Virus record (IMG/VR): IMGVR_UViG_3300036985_003518
Coordinates: 1-30,840 of that record
DNA: 30,840 bases
From: a virus
Reading direction: 5' to 3' (one strand)
Shown piece by piece: positions 30,019 through 30,840 of this stretch. The notes under the pieces are model-generated. The model saw only the letters and a program-made list of their open reading frames with translations, searched no databases and was not told where the DNA came from. Every line of letters starts with the position of its first letter. The first letter of the stretch is position 1. Made by a program: the position numbers and the translations under genes.

Positions 30019-30786
30019 TTATTTTATACCCAGTAATTTATTGATTTCCGCTTTAGTGTAGCCCTTTTCAAGCAAAGTCAACACTTTATCTATCTTTTTT
30101 AACTCCAATTCAATCGTTTTTTGTTTTTCTTTCTCTATGGCGATTAATTCAGCCGATGTGAACCCTTTACCCTCCGATGTGGTTTTAGATGCTCCAGAGG
30201 TCGTTTCTGTCGTTTCTGGTGTGGTTTTTTGTGTTTGTTGCTCCCCAACTTCTACTTTATAGTCCGCAAACGTTTTATTGTCCGTGTCCGTTAAAACAAA
30301 TGTAGTATAGCCATCGTAATTGTTTCGCAAGTGTCTATAAAAACCCAACTTGTATTCATCAATTACGTCTTGTGGCTCTCCAGAGGCGCTATATTCCCCA
30401 CTTTTGTCCGTAAAGGTGTAAGATACCGTTACTCCATCAAACTGCGGTAAATTAAGCGTTTCCTCCAGTTTATAAAACTTAAAATCATTCGGAAATTCTC
30501 CCTTTACTGGCTTTTTTACAAGGTCTATATATAGCTGGTCAACATTCTGCTCAATGAATTTTAAAGGATATTTCTTTGTTTTTTCATTAAATTCAGCACA
30601 AATTTTAGTAAAATTCTTTCCAAACTTAACCCCAGTCTCTTTGCTATAAGCCGAAAGTATCTGTTGAATTGTGTTAAACCTATTCGGTTTCCTTACAATC
30701 TTTTTCTTTTTAATCGTTTTTTTAGCGGATGCTTTCTTTGTAGGCATCGACTTTTTTTTAACTGATTTTTTTTTCTTACTGGACAT
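30019..30786 (-). CDS. Protein with lysine-rich histone-like N-terminal tail (255 aa)
   Basis: From ATG at 30786 the product opens with about 35 residues of mostly Lys, Ser, Ala and Thr (SSKKKKSVKKKSMPTKKASA), like the tail of histone H1 or other DNA-condensing proteins. A globular part follows (NRFNTIQQILSAYSKETGVK..., residues about 36-180, with FYKLEETLNL and VSYTFTDKSGEY), then a Thr/Glu-rich linker and a helical C-terminus (ELELKKIDKVLTLLEKGYTK) that ends AEINKLLGIK. An in-frame ATG at 30804 would lie only 3 bp from the -7 box (30807-30814), upstream of the expected RNA start, so 30786 is preferred. DNA binding is inferred from composition; the globular part is unrecognised. Confidence 0.75.
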   Translation of the reverse strand: MSSKKKKSVKKKSMPTKKASAKKTIKKKKIVRKPNRFNTIQQILSAYSKETGVKFGKNFTKICAEFNEKTKKYPLKFIEQNVDQLYIDLVKKPVKGEFPNDFKFYKLEETLNLPQFDGVTVSYTFTDKSGEYSASGEPQDVIDEYKLGFYRHLRNNYDGYTTFVLTDTDNKTFADYKVEVGEQQTQKTTPETTETTSGASKTTSEGKGFTSAELIAIEKEKQKTIELELKKIDKVLTLLEKGYTKAEINKLLGIK

Positions 30787-30806
30787 AGTTATTTTTTTTC
30801 TCATTA

Positions 30807-30814
30807 CAAAATTA
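30807..30814 (-). promoter_or_regulatory. Promoter for the 30786-29114 genes (TAATTTTG)
   Basis: The minus strand has TAATTTTG, an exact TAnnTTTG match, 21 bp before the ATG at 30786. The -33 region is close to the window edge and not clear. This box argues against the alternative start at 30804. Confidence 0.5.
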
Positions 30815-30840
30815 CAAATTATATTTCACTTATACTAATT

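Noticed and set aside
30787-30804. ATG at 30804 as the start of the lysine-tailed protein
   Set aside because: It is only 3 bp from the -7 box, so it should not be in the transcript; the ATG at 30786 fits better.

Overview
The window is about 31 kb of AT-rich DNA that looks like the replication, recombination and anti-host half of a bacteriophage (or a phage-like plasmid) infecting a member of the Bacteroidota, probably a flavobacterium. The host inference rests on promoters of the Bacteroidota type (-7 box TAnnTTTG, many copies), start codons set in A-rich Kozak-like contexts (AAATAAGTATG) with no Shine-Dalgarno sequence, a lipoprotein with a flavobacterial-style surface-export signature (CKKEED), and DUF3127-type OB-fold proteins. 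I see no capsid, tail, portal, terminase, integrase, tRNA, rRNA or CRISPR. Nearly everything is on the minus strand; the only plus-strand gene I accept is at 275-583.

Reading the minus strand from the right edge: 30786-29114 holds a protein with a lysine-rich tail and a compact protein carrying the A, B and C motifs of a family-B DNA polymerase palm. A repeat-rich 0.5-kb gap (28659-29113) follows, then small unknowns, a DUF932 protein and a strong terminator (26879-26911). Next comes a replication and modification block: an unknown protein with tandem repeats in its leader, a short coiled-coil protein, a beta-class DNA methyltransferase ending in a possible sliding-clamp peptide, a DUF3127 protein, DnaB helicase and an XRE regulator. 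The recombination block (21409-17240) has a RecE-like exonuclease, a putative single-strand annealing protein, a lipoprotein, an HNH nuclease and a RusA-like resolvase, mixed with small unknown genes. A DUF4406 protein and small genes close this half.

A promoter at 16280-16310 then starts a 15-kb operon (16252 to 1053) that ends at a hairpin terminator (1008-1044). It encodes very large multidomain 'polyvalent' proteins: a 1001-aa protein ending in a PP-loop (PAPS-reductase-like) domain, an adenine-type methyltransferase, a 2108-aa Strawberry-notch-type helicase, and a protein carrying an LPD1 zincin-like domain. The LPD1 protein is split into two reading frames by one extra A in an A5 run. 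The methyltransferase plus Strawberry-notch pair resembles phage P1 DarB cut in two. P1 DarB travels in the virion and protects incoming DNA from restriction, so an injected anti-restriction role is a reasonable inference here. The operon ends with low-complexity, acidic and small membrane proteins.

The left edge has a separately promoted DNA-binding-type gene (932-576) that converges on a plus-strand OB-fold gene, and a divergent promoter region with a perfect 12-bp inverted repeat, probably an operator, next to a gene cut by the window edge.

Most promising for follow-up: the compact polymerase-like protein, the frame-split LPD1 protein, the split DarB-like operon, and a family of eight extended promoter-like motifs, three of which point antisense to the genes.
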